This document shows positions 8,332-16,260 of a stretch of 64,000 nucleotides of DNA, piece after piece (position 1 is the first letter of the stretch; the number at the start of each line of letters is the position of its first letter). A program made the position numbers and the translations under genes. The stretch covers positions 3,906,001 to 3,970,000 of the forward strand of contig NZ_CP030053.1 in assembly GCF_004114955.1 (NCBI RefSeq), read 5' to 3'. A model generated the notes under the pieces. It saw nothing but the letters and a program-made list of their open reading frames with translations. It searched no databases and was not told where the DNA came from. The DNA comes from Bradyrhizobium guangzhouense (lineage in GTDB: Bacteria; Pseudomonadota; Alphaproteobacteria; Rhizobiales; Xanthobacteraceae).

Positions 8332-9300
8332 ATGACCAACATTCTACTGACCGGCGCTGGCTTTTCCCGCAATTGGGGCGGAATGCTCGCGAAGGACGTT
8401 TTCTCCCACCTCCTGGGCGACCAGAGCCTCGACGACAACACCCGTGGCTTGCTTCTACGGTCCCACAGCTCAGGTGGTTCATTCGAAGATGTCCTTGCGG
8501 CCCTTCAAGGTGCGACAGACCCGGTTGGAAAGGCTCAATATACGGCACTTGTCGGTGCTCTCGTCGGGCTGTTCAACGGCATGGGCCAATCCTTCATTCA
8601 GCGAAATGAGCTTGAATTTAAGACACCTGCCGACACCCGTTATTGGCTAAGGGGCTTTCTCCAGCGCTTCCAGTACATCTTCACGACCAATCAGGACACC
8701 CTGCTGGAATCGCTCTACTTCCCGCTTGTCGGCCCGACGCCGTATGGGCGGGCCCACATTCCCGGAATGACGTTCAGCAACCCGTCGGCCTTCCAAGGCC
8801 ATGTCTACGACCGCATTGCGCAGATGGAGCCTAACCCTTCGGATTTCACACTGAACGGCAATGTGCAGTTTTACATCAAGCTTCACGGCTCCTGTAACTG
8901 GGTGGAGAGTTCAAGCGGAGAACGCATCCTCATCATAGGCGGCCAGAAGACCGTGGCCATCGGCCGATTTCCCATCCTGACCTTTTACCACGACCAGTTC
9001 CGGCAGCTTGCGACCCGACCAGACGCAAAACTCATGGTGATCGGCTACAGCTTTGGCGACGAGCATATCAACGAGGTCATCCTCGACGCCGCGCTCAATC
9101 ACAAGCTGGAGGTGTTTATCGTCGATCCCAGCGGGCTACAAATCCTAGACAAACGAGATCCACGAGCCTTGATTCCTCCCCCGCCCGGCCAGCTCGTGGA
9201 TTTGATACCGAAGATAAGGGGCTATTCAGACCGGCCGCTCTCATCGACCTTCGGCGACGATGTATTTGAACAGTCGAAGCTGACGAAATTTCTAGGCTAA
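8332..9300 (+). CDS. SIR2-like NAD-binding domain protein
   Basis: This 322-aa protein has the motif order of SIR2-like domains. GAGFSRNWG (residues 8-16) is the nucleotide-binding loop. TTNQD (118-122) matches the T-x-N-x-D signature. LHG (184-186) holds the catalytic-type His185. GYSFGDEHIN (238-247) closes the Rossmann core. Such stand-alone SIR2-like domains occur in bacterial immune proteins, where many hydrolyse NAD+ on infection, so NADase activity is a reasonable inference. There is no zinc-ribbon of true deacetylases and no visible sensor domain, so partners may supply recognition. It is followed at 25 bases by an MltR-like gene and then an R-x4-H protein, all in one direction. Confidence 0.85.
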   Translation: MTNILLTGAGFSRNWGGMLAKDVFSHLLGDQSLDDNTRGLLLRSHSSGGSFEDVLAALQGATDPVGKAQYTALVGALVGLFNGMGQSFIQRNELEFKTPADTRYWLRGFLQRFQYIFTTNQDTLLESLYFPLVGPTPYGRAHIPGMTFSNPSAFQGHVYDRIAQMEPNPSDFTLNGNVQFYIKLHGSCNWVESSSGERILIIGGQKTVAIGRFPILTFYHDQFRQLATRPDAKLMVIGYSFGDEHINEVILDAALNHKLEVFIVDPSGLQILDKRDPRALIPPPPGQLVDLIPKIRGYSDRPLSSTFGDDVFEQSKLTKFLG

Positions 9301-9325
9301 AACACCGATAGACTAGGCACGTCAT

Positions 9326-9910
9326 ATGTCGATCTTATCGAAGCTGCGCACACTCTCTCGTCAACAGGGCAGCATGGAGGATTTTGCCGAATTCAATAAG
9401 CAGATCCGAAGCGAGGAAAACGACAGGGGAGCGGCGCTGCTCGCAGTGACTAACGCCGATATGGCTCTTACCCAAGTCATTTACAACGTACTGAGGCCGG
9501 ACGACGTAGCAAAGGACAGACTGGAGCAGGAAGGTGGTCCTCTACAGTCTTTCGGTCAAAGAATCACTATGGGCCGCGTACTTGGCATCTACGGCTCAGA
9601 CACGCAGCACAATCTCGATTTGCTCCGCCATATCCGGAACGCTTTTGCTCACGCGCATATCCCGATAACCTTCCAAACAAAAGAAGTCGTAGACGCCATC
9701 AGCCTGTTTAAGAATCTTCCGCTGTTCCCGCCCTACATACTTGACTCTCAATTGAAGGAGGCCCCGGAAGACCCTCGCGCTCGTTTTCATCACCACTGCG
9801 AGTGGGCCACGCACAATCTAAATGTTTGGGGATTTCGCATGCAGCTAGAAATGAAAGACGACAAGCAGCTAGGATTTGTCACGTATCGCCAGTCAGTACC
9901 TATGCCCTAG
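9326..9910 (+). CDS. MltR-like (HEPN-type) protein
   Basis: This 194-aa protein resembles the MltR/DUF4145-like family. A helix containing DRGAALLAVTNADMALTQVI (residues 33-52) leads through FGQRITMGRVLGIYG to DLLRHIRNAFAHAHI. The last segment contains R104-N-A-F-A-H109, an R-x4-H motif placed as in HEPN domains. In many HEPN proteins that motif is the RNase centre; in MltR relatives activity is not established. The C-terminal third is family-free to my eye. It is 25 bases after the SIR2-like gene and probably in the same transcript. No strong ribosome site precedes the ATG, suggesting coupling. A transcriptional-repressor role by analogy with MltR is less likely in this context. Confidence 0.7.
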   Translation: MSILSKLRTLSRQQGSMEDFAEFNKQIRSEENDRGAALLAVTNADMALTQVIYNVLRPDDVAKDRLEQEGGPLQSFGQRITMGRVLGIYGSDTQHNLDLLRHIRNAFAHAHIPITFQTKEVVDAISLFKNLPLFPPYILDSQLKEAPEDPRARFHHHCEWATHNLNVWGFRMQLEMKDDKQLGFVTYRQSVPMP

Positions 9911-9998
9911 CTAAAGTTCCATGCCGCCCGCGGCTGCATTGAGCAGAACGGCACGCAGCAACTGGCCGATTGCGACGTATTCCAGAGACAGTTAAGTC

Positions 9999-10559
9999 AT
10001 GACTGATAAATGGCCACCTTACGAAGTCGCCGATCAGGCTGTGGTTCACGCTCTAGGCGTTATGAATATCAATTATGTCCGCTTCGAGCGGACGCATGTT
10101 TGGATGCTGGCGGCAACAGGAAATCTCTCCGAGCAACAAGCAATAGTCTTTTCGGCGCGCACAAATCCCTCTGAGCGTGCAAACTTTATCGACATGTTTT
10201 TTGCGCGACGCGAGTGGCCAGAGGCTGCCGGATTAGCCATCAGGCACTACATCGCGGCCATGCGGATCATCACAGGAAACCGCAATAGCCTCATTCACGG
10301 AAACATAGTGACCAGTTTTGGCAGCGAGCCTGCTATCTTCTCGCTCAACCGCCAGGGTACAATGACAATGTTCAGGTCGTCTCTCGCGGATATCAGACGG
10401 GTCGCTGATGATGCGGAGATTTATTTCCAGTTTGGCTTATCGCTAGCCAATTACATAGCCACGGAAATTCATGCCGCGGCCCGTCAGGCGGGAATGTTGG
10501 TCGTCAGCAATTGCCCGGCCCTGCCTGCACTTCCGCTGCCTATACGACCGACCAGCTAA
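9999..10559 (+). CDS. Putative HEPN-like protein with R-x4-H motif
   Basis: This 186-aa protein is mostly helical. It contains GNRNSLIHGN, giving R95-x4-H100, the arrangement typical of HEPN-superfamily and related toxin or RNase proteins. Upstream, residues 24-90 form amphipathic helices (YVRFERTHVWMLAATGNLSEQQAIVF). The C-terminal part ends in a Pro/Leu-rich tail (CPALPALPLPIRPTS). No other domain is recognised. It starts 88 bases after the MltR-like gene and stops four bases before the inverted boundary repeat at 10563-10580. That places it as the last gene of a three-gene cassette. Assignment to HEPN rests on the motif and helical character only. Confidence 0.6.
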   Translation: MTDKWPPYEVADQAVVHALGVMNINYVRFERTHVWMLAATGNLSEQQAIVFSARTNPSERANFIDMFFARREWPEAAGLAIRHYIAAMRIITGNRNSLIHGNIVTSFGSEPAIFSLNRQGTMTMFRSSLADIRRVADDAEIYFQFGLSLANYIATEIHAAARQAGMLVVSNCPALPALPLPIRPTS

Positions 10560-10562
10560 AGG

Positions 10563-10580
10563 TTACGGTGACAGTGCACT
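10563..10580 (-). repeat. Island boundary repeat, copy B (inverted)
   Basis: The reverse complement is identical to the first 18 bases of copy A. Its last eight bases, AGTGCACT, are also the left target duplication of the IS66 element that follows. Confidence 0.75.
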
Positions 10581-10657
10581 GTACGCATACGACGAAGACC
10601 GCCTGATTGACGGATGCGCGCGGGCACGGCGGGGTCTATGATGGCGTTGGGTGAAGG

Positions 10658-12310
10658 TCAGGCGGCTTGCTGATCGGTTGGCTTATCGGCTTGGCGCAGG
10701 AGCTTCCATTCCCAGGGCAGCAGTTCGTGCAGCCGCGATGTGGGAAGATCGGCGATCCGGGCGAGGACGTCGGCGAGCCAGGCCTTGGGATCGACGTCAT
10801 TGAGACGACAGGTCGTGATCATCGTCAGCATGATGGCGGCACGGTCGGCACCACGCTGGCTGCCGGCGAAGGTCCAGTTGCGCCTTCCCAATGCGATACC
10901 TCTCAATGCGCGCTCAGCACAATTGTTGGTCAGGCAGATCCTGCCATCGTCGAGGAAGCGGGCGAAGCCCTCCCAACGCCTGAGCATGTAGTTGATCGGC
11001 TTCAGGACCTCGGAAGAGTGCGAGAGGGTTTCGCGCTCGCGCAGCAACCAGGCATGCATGTCTTCAAGAAGCGGCTTGCTTCTCTCCTGGCGCACGGCAC
11101 GCCGCTCGTCGGCATTTCGGCCGTTGATGGCGCGCTCGATCTCGAACAGGGCGTCGAGACGCTTGACCACCTCCAGCGCGATCGGAGAGACCGGTTTGCC
11201 CTTCTTGCCTTCCCGAGCATTCTTCTCGATGTCAGCCAACTCGAAGAAGCCCCGCCGCGCATGGGCCAGGCAAAATGCCGGCGCGATCGGTAGAACCTTC
11301 CTCTGCGGGTCGAACAGGGGCTCAAAGCCGCTGTAGCAGTCCGCCTGTAGGATACCGGTGAAGGTGGCCAGATGCTTCTGGGGGTGTGCGCCGCGACGGT
11401 CGCCCGAAGCGTAGTAAACCGCCGCCGGCGGCGCAGGCCCGGCGAACGGCCGGTCATCCCGCACATACGTCCAGATCCGGCCGGTCGTGCACTTGCCCTT
11501 CGCCAGGATGCGGATGGTGGTGTCGTCCCCATGAAGGCGCTCGGCCGCGAGCACATGGTGCTCGATCAGCTGGAACAGCGGCATGACGGCGAAGGTCCCG
11601 TGGCCGACCTGGTCGGCCAACGTCGACAGCGGTAAATCGATCCTCTCGGCCTTAAATCGCACGCTCTGGCGGTTGAGCGGGATATGCATGCCGAACTTGT
11701 CGAACAGGATCGTCGCCAGCAGTTGTGGGCCTATGAAGCCGCGCGGCGTGGCATGGAACGGCGCAGGCGGCTGGCTGATCTTCTCGCAATCGCGGCAGGT
11801 GAACTTTTCGCGCACCGTCTCGATGACCTTGAAGCGACGCGGGATCTCCTCCAGCGTCTTGGTCACATCCTCGCCGACCTTCGCCAGCCGCGATCCGCCG
11901 CAGCAGGCACAGGTCGTGGGAGCCTCAATGACGACGCGTTCGCATTCTATGTCGTCCGGCCATGGCTTGCGCACCGGCCGCTTGCGCGTGAAGGGGCGGA
12001 CGTTCTGCGTCTTCGCCGCTGCGGCCTGCGCGGCAAGCTCATCCTCGCTCGCCGTGGTGGCGAGTTCTTCGAGCTCCAATTCCAACTGCTCGATCAGGCG
12101 CGCCGTGCGCTCGGAGCGCTGCCCGTGCAGTTCGCGTTTGAGCTTCTCGATCCGTAGCTCGAGATGCGCGATCAGCGCCGCGTTATCCGACAGCTCCGCC
12201 TGTGCGCTGGCAGCCATCGCTTCGGCTCGTAGCCGTGCCTCACGCTCGGCTTGCAGCGCGGCCAGCGCACTGACAAGGTCCGACGGGAGGTCGTCCGGCT
12301 TCGATATCAT
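10658..12310 (-). CDS. tnpC: IS66 family transposase TnpC
   Basis: This 550-aa transposase has the IS66 layout. An N-terminal coiled coil comes first (residues about 15-75, rich in Glu/Arg/Leu). A zinc-binding segment (CACCGG and CRDC) follows at about 130-180. The DDE core contains HGDDTTIRIL (first Asp), QADCYSGFEP (second Asp) and NNCAERALRG (Glu). The IS66 C-terminal domain (RLHELLPWEWK) closes it. It catalyses transposition and needs TnpA and TnpB in characterised members. Length is normal and no frameshift is seen. Confidence 0.95.
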   Translation of the reverse strand: MISKPDDLPSDLVSALAALQAEREARLRAEAMAASAQAELSDNAALIAHLELRIEKLKRELHGQRSERTARLIEQLELELEELATTASEDELAAQAAAAKTQNVRPFTRKRPVRKPWPDDIECERVVIEAPTTCACCGGSRLAKVGEDVTKTLEEIPRRFKVIETVREKFTCRDCEKISQPPAPFHATPRGFIGPQLLATILFDKFGMHIPLNRQSVRFKAERIDLPLSTLADQVGHGTFAVMPLFQLIEHHVLAAERLHGDDTTIRILAKGKCTTGRIWTYVRDDRPFAGPAPPAAVYYASGDRRGAHPQKHLATFTGILQADCYSGFEPLFDPQRKVLPIAPAFCLAHARRGFFELADIEKNAREGKKGKPVSPIALEVVKRLDALFEIERAINGRNADERRAVRQERSKPLLEDMHAWLLRERETLSHSSEVLKPINYMLRRWEGFARFLDDGRICLTNNCAERALRGIALGRRNWTFAGSQRGADRAAIMLTMITTCRLNDVDPKAWLADVLARIADLPTSRLHELLPWEWKLLRQADKPTDQQAA

Positions 12311-12355
12311 GGAGCCATTGAATCAGATCGAGCGGCAGATTCAAACCCAAAACCG

Positions 12356-12703
12356 TTATCCGACCCGCGTCGGACGCTGGGTTTCTTGCGGGGTGCGCCA
12401 ATCGATTCCGGACAACAGATAGCTCAATTGCGCCGACGAGATCGTCACTGCTTCGCCTGCAACCGATGGCCAGATGAACCTTCCTCGCTCGAGTCTTTTG
12501 GTAAAAAGGCATGCTCCCTGGCCATCGTGCCAGATCAGCTTCACAAGATCGCTGCGGCGACCGCGGAAGACAAACAAATGACCGCTAAGCGGGTCCTTGC
12601 GCAGCACCTCCTGCACTTGGAGAGCCAACGACGGAAAGCCTCGGCGCATGTCCGTGTAGCCGGTCGCGAGCCACACTCGCGCGCCAGTCGGAACCGGGAT
12701 CAT
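12356..12703 (-). CDS. tnpB: IS66 accessory protein TnpB
   Basis: This 115-aa protein begins [23 protein letters not shown] and contains the family signature [27 protein letters not shown]. That is the standard IS66 Orf2/TnpB. It overlaps the tnpA stop by an ATGA junction, implying coupled translation. It is essential for transposition in studied IS66 elements; its biochemical role is not known. Confidence 0.95.
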   Translation of the reverse strand: MIPVPTGARVWLATGYTDMRRGFPSLALQVQEVLRKDPLSGHLFVFRGRRSDLVKLIWHDGQGACLFTKRLERGRFIWPSVAGEAVTISSAQLSYLLSGIDWRTPQETQRPTRVG

Positions 12704-13095
12704 CGGCGGACCAAAGCATCGAGAACGCGACGTAGCGCGTCTCCGTCCACATCGCCATCGACCCGGATGCGGTGCCCACTACCAAGGTCGATCTCGATGA
12801 TGCCCTGGCTCTTCCGCCGACGCGCCGGCGCCAATGGCACTTCGGCAACCTCCCGCGGCGGCATAGACGGCCCGGTCTCGACAGGCACGAACGGCGCTAC
12901 ACTCGCTTCACCATGCTTGCAAAGCTCCTTACGCCACCTGAACAGCTGGCTCACATGAAGCCCGGCCACGCGAGCCACCTCGGAAACATTGGCACCGGTC
13001 TCGAGCGACGCTGCAACAAGCCGTTCCTTCTCATCCTGCGACCACCGGCGCCGCCGCTCGACCGATGTGATCACCTCCGCCCTCGAAATCGTCAT
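12700..13095 (-). CDS. tnpA: IS66 accessory protein TnpA (helix-turn-helix)
   Basis: From the ATG after GGAGAA the protein is 131 aa: [27 protein letters not shown] opens a helix-turn-helix domain. [24 protein letters not shown] (about residues 34-57) is the recognition part typical of IS3/IS66 Orf1 proteins. The C-terminal half is proline-rich, then ends in [20 protein letters not shown], the usual TnpA tail. A longer open reading upstream runs into the terminal repeat and is not used. It is the first gene of the element. Confidence 0.93.
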   Translation of the reverse strand: MTISRAEVITSVERRRRWSQDEKERLVAASLETGANVSEVARVAGLHVSQLFRWRKELCKHGEASVAPFVPVETGPSMPPREVAEVPLAPARRRKSQGIIEIDLGSGHRIRVDGDVDGDALRRVLDALVRR

Positions 13096-13173
13096 AGCGC
13101 TTCTCCTAGGATTACCCCTAGGACCTGCAGCGTTCGCCTCCGTCAAACAAGGCGGCCTTCCTCGTAGGCGTAC

Positions 13174-13198
13174 AGTGCACTCAGCTGTCACTGAAATT
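13174..13198 (+). repeat. Island boundary repeat, copy C
   Basis: AGTGCACT, a four-base insertion (CAGC), then TGTCACTGAAATT. Before IS66 arrived this was joined directly to copy B, giving a palindromic junction GTGACAGTGCACT-CAGCTGTCAC. Another AGTGCACT sits at 13227-13234, after GTGTCCCACTTCAGGGGTGC, which looks like a transposon-end remnant. Confidence 0.65.
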
Positions 13199-13344
13199 AT
13201 CGTGTCCCACTTCAGGGGTGCAGTCCAGTGCACTAAACTCATGCTGGCTCACTGCTTCGATTCTGAGTTGTAATTTCGGCTCTTGAGGTATAGGCGCGCA
13301 CACGGGATGTCGGACGCTTACTCAAATCAACAAACTCACAAGCA

Positions 13345-13563
13345 CTACATGAACTTCAACAGACGTGACGCCCAGGGGGCTAATTCGCTCCCACCCCAGA
13401 CCAGACCGAGGCTGACAATAACTGCCACCACCGGCCGCGCATAGATGGCGAAAGCCAAAGGCCTGCGGACGGCATTGATGGCCGGAATGCCCTCTGCGGT
13501 CACACTAGGCGGCCAGAATTTGACGGTCAGTTTGGGGGGTGGGCTCACGACATAGTCCTCCAT
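13345..13563 (-). CDS. Small single-pass membrane protein, 72 aa
   Basis: The frame begins MEDYVVSPPPKLTVKFWPPS. It has a polar, proline-rich N-terminal half, then one hydrophobic helix (YARPVVAVIVSLGLVWGGSEL, residues about 41-61) and a short basic end (RLLKFM). The ribosome site is weak. The 39 bases covering its start codon (13549-13587) are repeated, with changes, at 13683-13720. The gene lies between boundary repeats C and D. It is not a family I know and confidence is limited by its size. Confidence 0.4.
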   Translation of the reverse strand: MEDYVVSPPPKLTVKFWPPSVTAEGIPAINAVRRPLAFAIYARPVVAVIVSLGLVWGGSELAPWASRLLKFM

Positions 13564-13720
13564 TTAAATTCTTGGAGAACCGTCGAATCAGCAGAGGTAT
13601 GGAGGCATAGATTCGGGATCGGCGCAACGCACTGCGCCCGACCTGTGCACGTCTGATGAGATCGGTGGATGATACAACCCATGACACAGCTCTCCATTTG
13701 AATTCTTGAGAGCCGCCGAA
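13549..13720 (-). repeat. Duplicated translation-start segment
   Basis: 13549-13587 and 13683-13720 are imperfect copies (GACAYAGYYCTCCATTT, then AATTCTTG and GCCG/CCGTCGAA). On the minus strand each contains an ATG-GAG start. The second copy opens a 50-codon frame (start 13697) that ends just inside the first copy and resembles nothing known. Confidence 0.5.
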
Positions 13721-13750
13721 GGGGTAGAAACTTGTCGGATGTTTCGCGAA

Positions 13751-14071
13751 TCAACGCAAGAGCAAAGTATCCCTGCTTAAATCATTGATGTTCCCTGTGA
13801 TTTTCTCTCGAACCCAAGGCGGAATCTTCTTTAGCGATTTCAGACCCATAGGCGGGCGGTCAGAGGAAAATAGTCTACTTGGATAACTTTTGAGGAACCC
13901 TCCCCAGCCACTCCGCCCGTCTCGGCGCCATCCCTTCGAACATCCATAGCAATTACCAATTGCGGTGACAGCTCGTAGAATGGGTTGATGATACGGACTA
14001 GTGTCTGCTCCGCCCGGCTTCTTGCCGTGCTTGGCGAGGTACCTCGCGTCGATCCTGATCTCGTCGGCCAT
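13751..14071 (-). CDS. Hypothetical basic protein, 106 aa
   Basis: The frame from MADEIRIDARYLAKHGKKPGGADTSPYHQ to DLSRDTLLLR is basic and rich in Gly, Lys and Arg, with two Cys (NCYGC). An upstream in-frame ATG would begin inside boundary repeat D, so the internal ATG is preferred; neither has a good ribosome site. It may be a degraded or orphan gene. It sits in the A/T-richer island and has codon use unlike the surrounding chromosome. No recognised domain. Confidence 0.35.
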   Translation of the reverse strand: MADEIRIDARYLAKHGKKPGGADTSPYHQPILRAVTAIGNCYGCSKGWRRDGRSGWGGFLKSYPSRLFSSDRPPMGLKSLKKIPPWVREKITGNINDLSRDTLLLR

Positions 14072-14080
14072 AAGCCGCGG

Positions 14081-14098
14081 ATTACAGTGATAGTGCAC
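14081..14098 (-). repeat. Island boundary repeat, copy D (inverted)
   Basis: Reverse complement GTGCACTATCACTGTAAT. It faces copy E across 63 bases, as B faced C before the IS66 insertion. Confidence 0.65.
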
Positions 14099-14161
14099 CA
14101 AATTCATTCATGACGGCCGCCTATTACGGCTCCGGCCAGTGCTAGGCTGGAGCAACAATTT

Positions 14162-14179
14162 AGTGCACTTTCACTGCAA
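14162..14179 (+). repeat. Island boundary repeat, copy E
   Basis: AGTGCACTTTCACTGCAA. The TCA at 14171-14173 is, on the minus strand, the stop codon of the TPR gene, so the repeat reaches into the end of that gene. Confidence 0.65.
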
Positions 14180-16018
14180 TTCTTTGGCAGTTTCCGGTGA
14201 GGATTTGGTAGCAGCATCAGCTGCCACTGTGATTTTGGCTCTCTGACTGACCTGCAGGAGGTTCAGAATTGTACCCGCTTCGCGGGAGAACGCTTTGGCG
14301 AACGGATACGCCTCCGTTGCTGCTGCAATCGCCTCGTCCCATCGCTTCAGCGCGAACAACGCTTCGGCGCGAACGAGCTTCGCGTCTGCATTGCCGGGGC
14401 CACGTGCAAGCGCCGCATTGGCGTCGGAAAGAGCAGGCTCGAACTCTGCGCGATTGAAACTGGCCCGAGCCCTGACCGCAAGCGCCTCTGGGAAGTCCGG
14501 CGTTTGGCTCAAAATGCCGTCGGCAAAGCTTGCGGCGTCTACAGGGCGCCCGAGTATGTTCAGCGCGTCACCCTTCAGCTTTATGGCGAGCGGTTGCCGG
14601 GGATGTATAACGAGAACCTGATCGCACACGACTGGTAAACGGGCCCATCGGTGCATTTCGGCGAGAAGTTCCAGACGAACAATCTGCCCCGTGAGATCAT
14701 GGGGAGCCTCGGCGAGACATTGGTCAGCTTCCTGTATGGCACCACTCGTATTACCTCGCCGCAAATATACATTCGCGAGAGCCGCTCGCGCCTTGTGGTG
14801 GTCAGGCTGGTACTTGAGCGCCGTTCTGAAATCTTCAGCGCTATCTGAAAATCCTCCCCAGTTGGCGCGGCCGCGCATGTACCATCCTTCCGCGTCGGTC
14901 GGATGGGCAGCGACATAACGGTCAATCACCTCGAGCGCCTTGAGGTTCTCTCCCTTGCGGAGCCGGCCCTCGCAAATAACTGGCAACGCGCGAGTGTCAC
15001 CTGAGTCGTCCTTCAGCATTAGATTCGCTAGGGCGACCGCCTCGTCAATCCGACCAAGTTCGACGAGCGCTCGTGCCTTTGCCAGTTTCTGTTCCGAAGT
15101 GACCGCTTCGGCTCCAGCGGCTGCAAGCAACACTTTTCGAGTTCGCTCGATGTTGGTTCGGACCTCGGGGACAGAACCTCGCGAAACGAGCCGGGCCAAA
15201 TCGTCCTCAAAATCGACGAAGCCTCCGATCGTTGGCGGCTCCATGTTGCGCATGTAAGATACGAATGCGTCATCGGGGTCTTCCGCATATCCTCCATTTT
15301 CGTCGAGTGCGTCCTTCTCACCGAGAAGGCTGAGCCGCATGGCCGCTCGGACCCGCGATAGGGCCGCGGGTATCTGATCGAGGGCTGGGCACGGCTCCCG
15401 CTTCTCCAGATCGAACGCAGGAACACACTGTTTGGCAAGGCTGACCACAGCGTTGCAAGCAGCGACGACCGGACCATCAAGGAAAAGCTCATTCGTAAAG
15501 ACCGCCTCGGTCGCAATGCGCATGTCTCGTTCCGCACGCTCGCGCCGAAACCGCGGCGTCCTGCGGATTATTTCCATACGGACGACATCCGGGGCAATCT
15601 CCTGGAGTTGGACCAGTTCCTTGCGATCAAGGAGTGAAACGTCCAAGCCAGCAAGATATTCGTCCAGTCCGGTCGGGCTAAGCACATTCGTGTCGACATG
15701 CTCGTACGCCGCACGGATCGCCTTATTGAGACTTCGGTATGCCGCCCTGAGTTGGATGTAGACTTCCCTGTTTAGCTCGTGCTTCCTTTCGGCGAAAAGA
15801 CCGAAATCCTTCATGAGCTGTTGCTTCTGGAGGTCAAGCAGCGCTTTTGTTCGCTCAAGCTCCCGATCAAATGTAGCCTTGATCCTGGCTTCGATGAAGA
15901 AGCGAAATAGGGCGTAGAACCCCGCAATGAGAAGGGTGCCAGCAAGGAGCACCTTGCTCACATCCAGCGGGCCCGCGGACTCTCTGATGAGAATGTCGAT
16001 CAATTTGTCATCGGCCAT
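14171..16018 (-). CDS. Membrane-anchored coiled-coil TPR protein
   Basis: This 615-aa protein starts MADDKLIDILIRESAGPLDV. A transmembrane helix follows (VLLAGTLLIAGFYALFRFFI, about residues 22-41), then a long charged helix (RELERTKALLDLQKQQLMKDFGLFAERKHELNREVY is split by eye into two parts). The middle has no motif I recognise. From about residue 310 to 580 there are consecutive TPR-type helix pairs (e.g. KARALVELGRIDEAVALANL, AEGWYMRGRANWGGFSDSAE). TPRs mediate protein binding. A GTG twelve bases upstream of this ATG is an alternative start. It stands alone in the island, with stop codon inside boundary repeat E. A scaffold or sensor role is inference. Confidence 0.65.
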   Translation of the reverse strand: MADDKLIDILIRESAGPLDVSKVLLAGTLLIAGFYALFRFFIEARIKATFDRELERTKALLDLQKQQLMKDFGLFAERKHELNREVYIQLRAAYRSLNKAIRAAYEHVDTNVLSPTGLDEYLAGLDVSLLDRKELVQLQEIAPDVVRMEIIRRTPRFRRERAERDMRIATEAVFTNELFLDGPVVAACNAVVSLAKQCVPAFDLEKREPCPALDQIPAALSRVRAAMRLSLLGEKDALDENGGYAEDPDDAFVSYMRNMEPPTIGGFVDFEDDLARLVSRGSVPEVRTNIERTRKVLLAAAGAEAVTSEQKLAKARALVELGRIDEAVALANLMLKDDSGDTRALPVICEGRLRKGENLKALEVIDRYVAAHPTDAEGWYMRGRANWGGFSDSAEDFRTALKYQPDHHKARAALANVYLRRGNTSGAIQEADQCLAEAPHDLTGQIVRLELLAEMHRWARLPVVCDQVLVIHPRQPLAIKLKGDALNILGRPVDAASFADGILSQTPDFPEALAVRARASFNRAEFEPALSDANAALARGPGNADAKLVRAEALFALKRWDEAIAAATEAYPFAKAFSREAGTILNLLQVSQRAKITVAADAATKSSPETAKELQ

Positions 16019-16260
16019 CTGATCCCGCACTTTCCGGCAGAAGCTTCTGCCGTCTAGGATCGCTAGAAAAACTCAATTGAGCCTTGAGGCCGCAACACCG
16101 TCAAGTTGTTTTGATACAATCAAACACGAATTGCCTTTTTGCTCTTCCCTGAGTCTGACCATTCGGCACCGCCCCCTGCCCCTCCCCCCACTTTCCTGCT
16201 ATCTCTCCCCCGCCGTTCCGGCCCAAAGCAAAACCCTCCGACCCAAAGGGAGCAACAACC

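Larger units (their letters stand above)
10581..13173 (-). mobile_element. Complete IS66-family insertion sequence with 8-bp target duplication
   Basis: The element is 2593 bp. Its ends are inverted repeats: GTACGCATACGACGAAG at 10581 onward and, on the other strand from 13173, GTACGCCTACGAGGAAG, with 20 of the first 23 bases matching. The direct repeat AGTGCACT flanks both sides (10573-10580 and 13174-13181), matching the 8-bp duplication known for IS66. It carries tnpA, tnpB and tnpC in the standard order on the minus strand, all open, so it is probably intact. It landed exactly in the palindromic core of the island's boundary repeat. Confidence 0.95.

Noticed and set aside
8285..14179. Integron attC sites
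   Set aside because: No R''/R' core triplets (GTTRRRY), no integron integrase, and orientation alternates.
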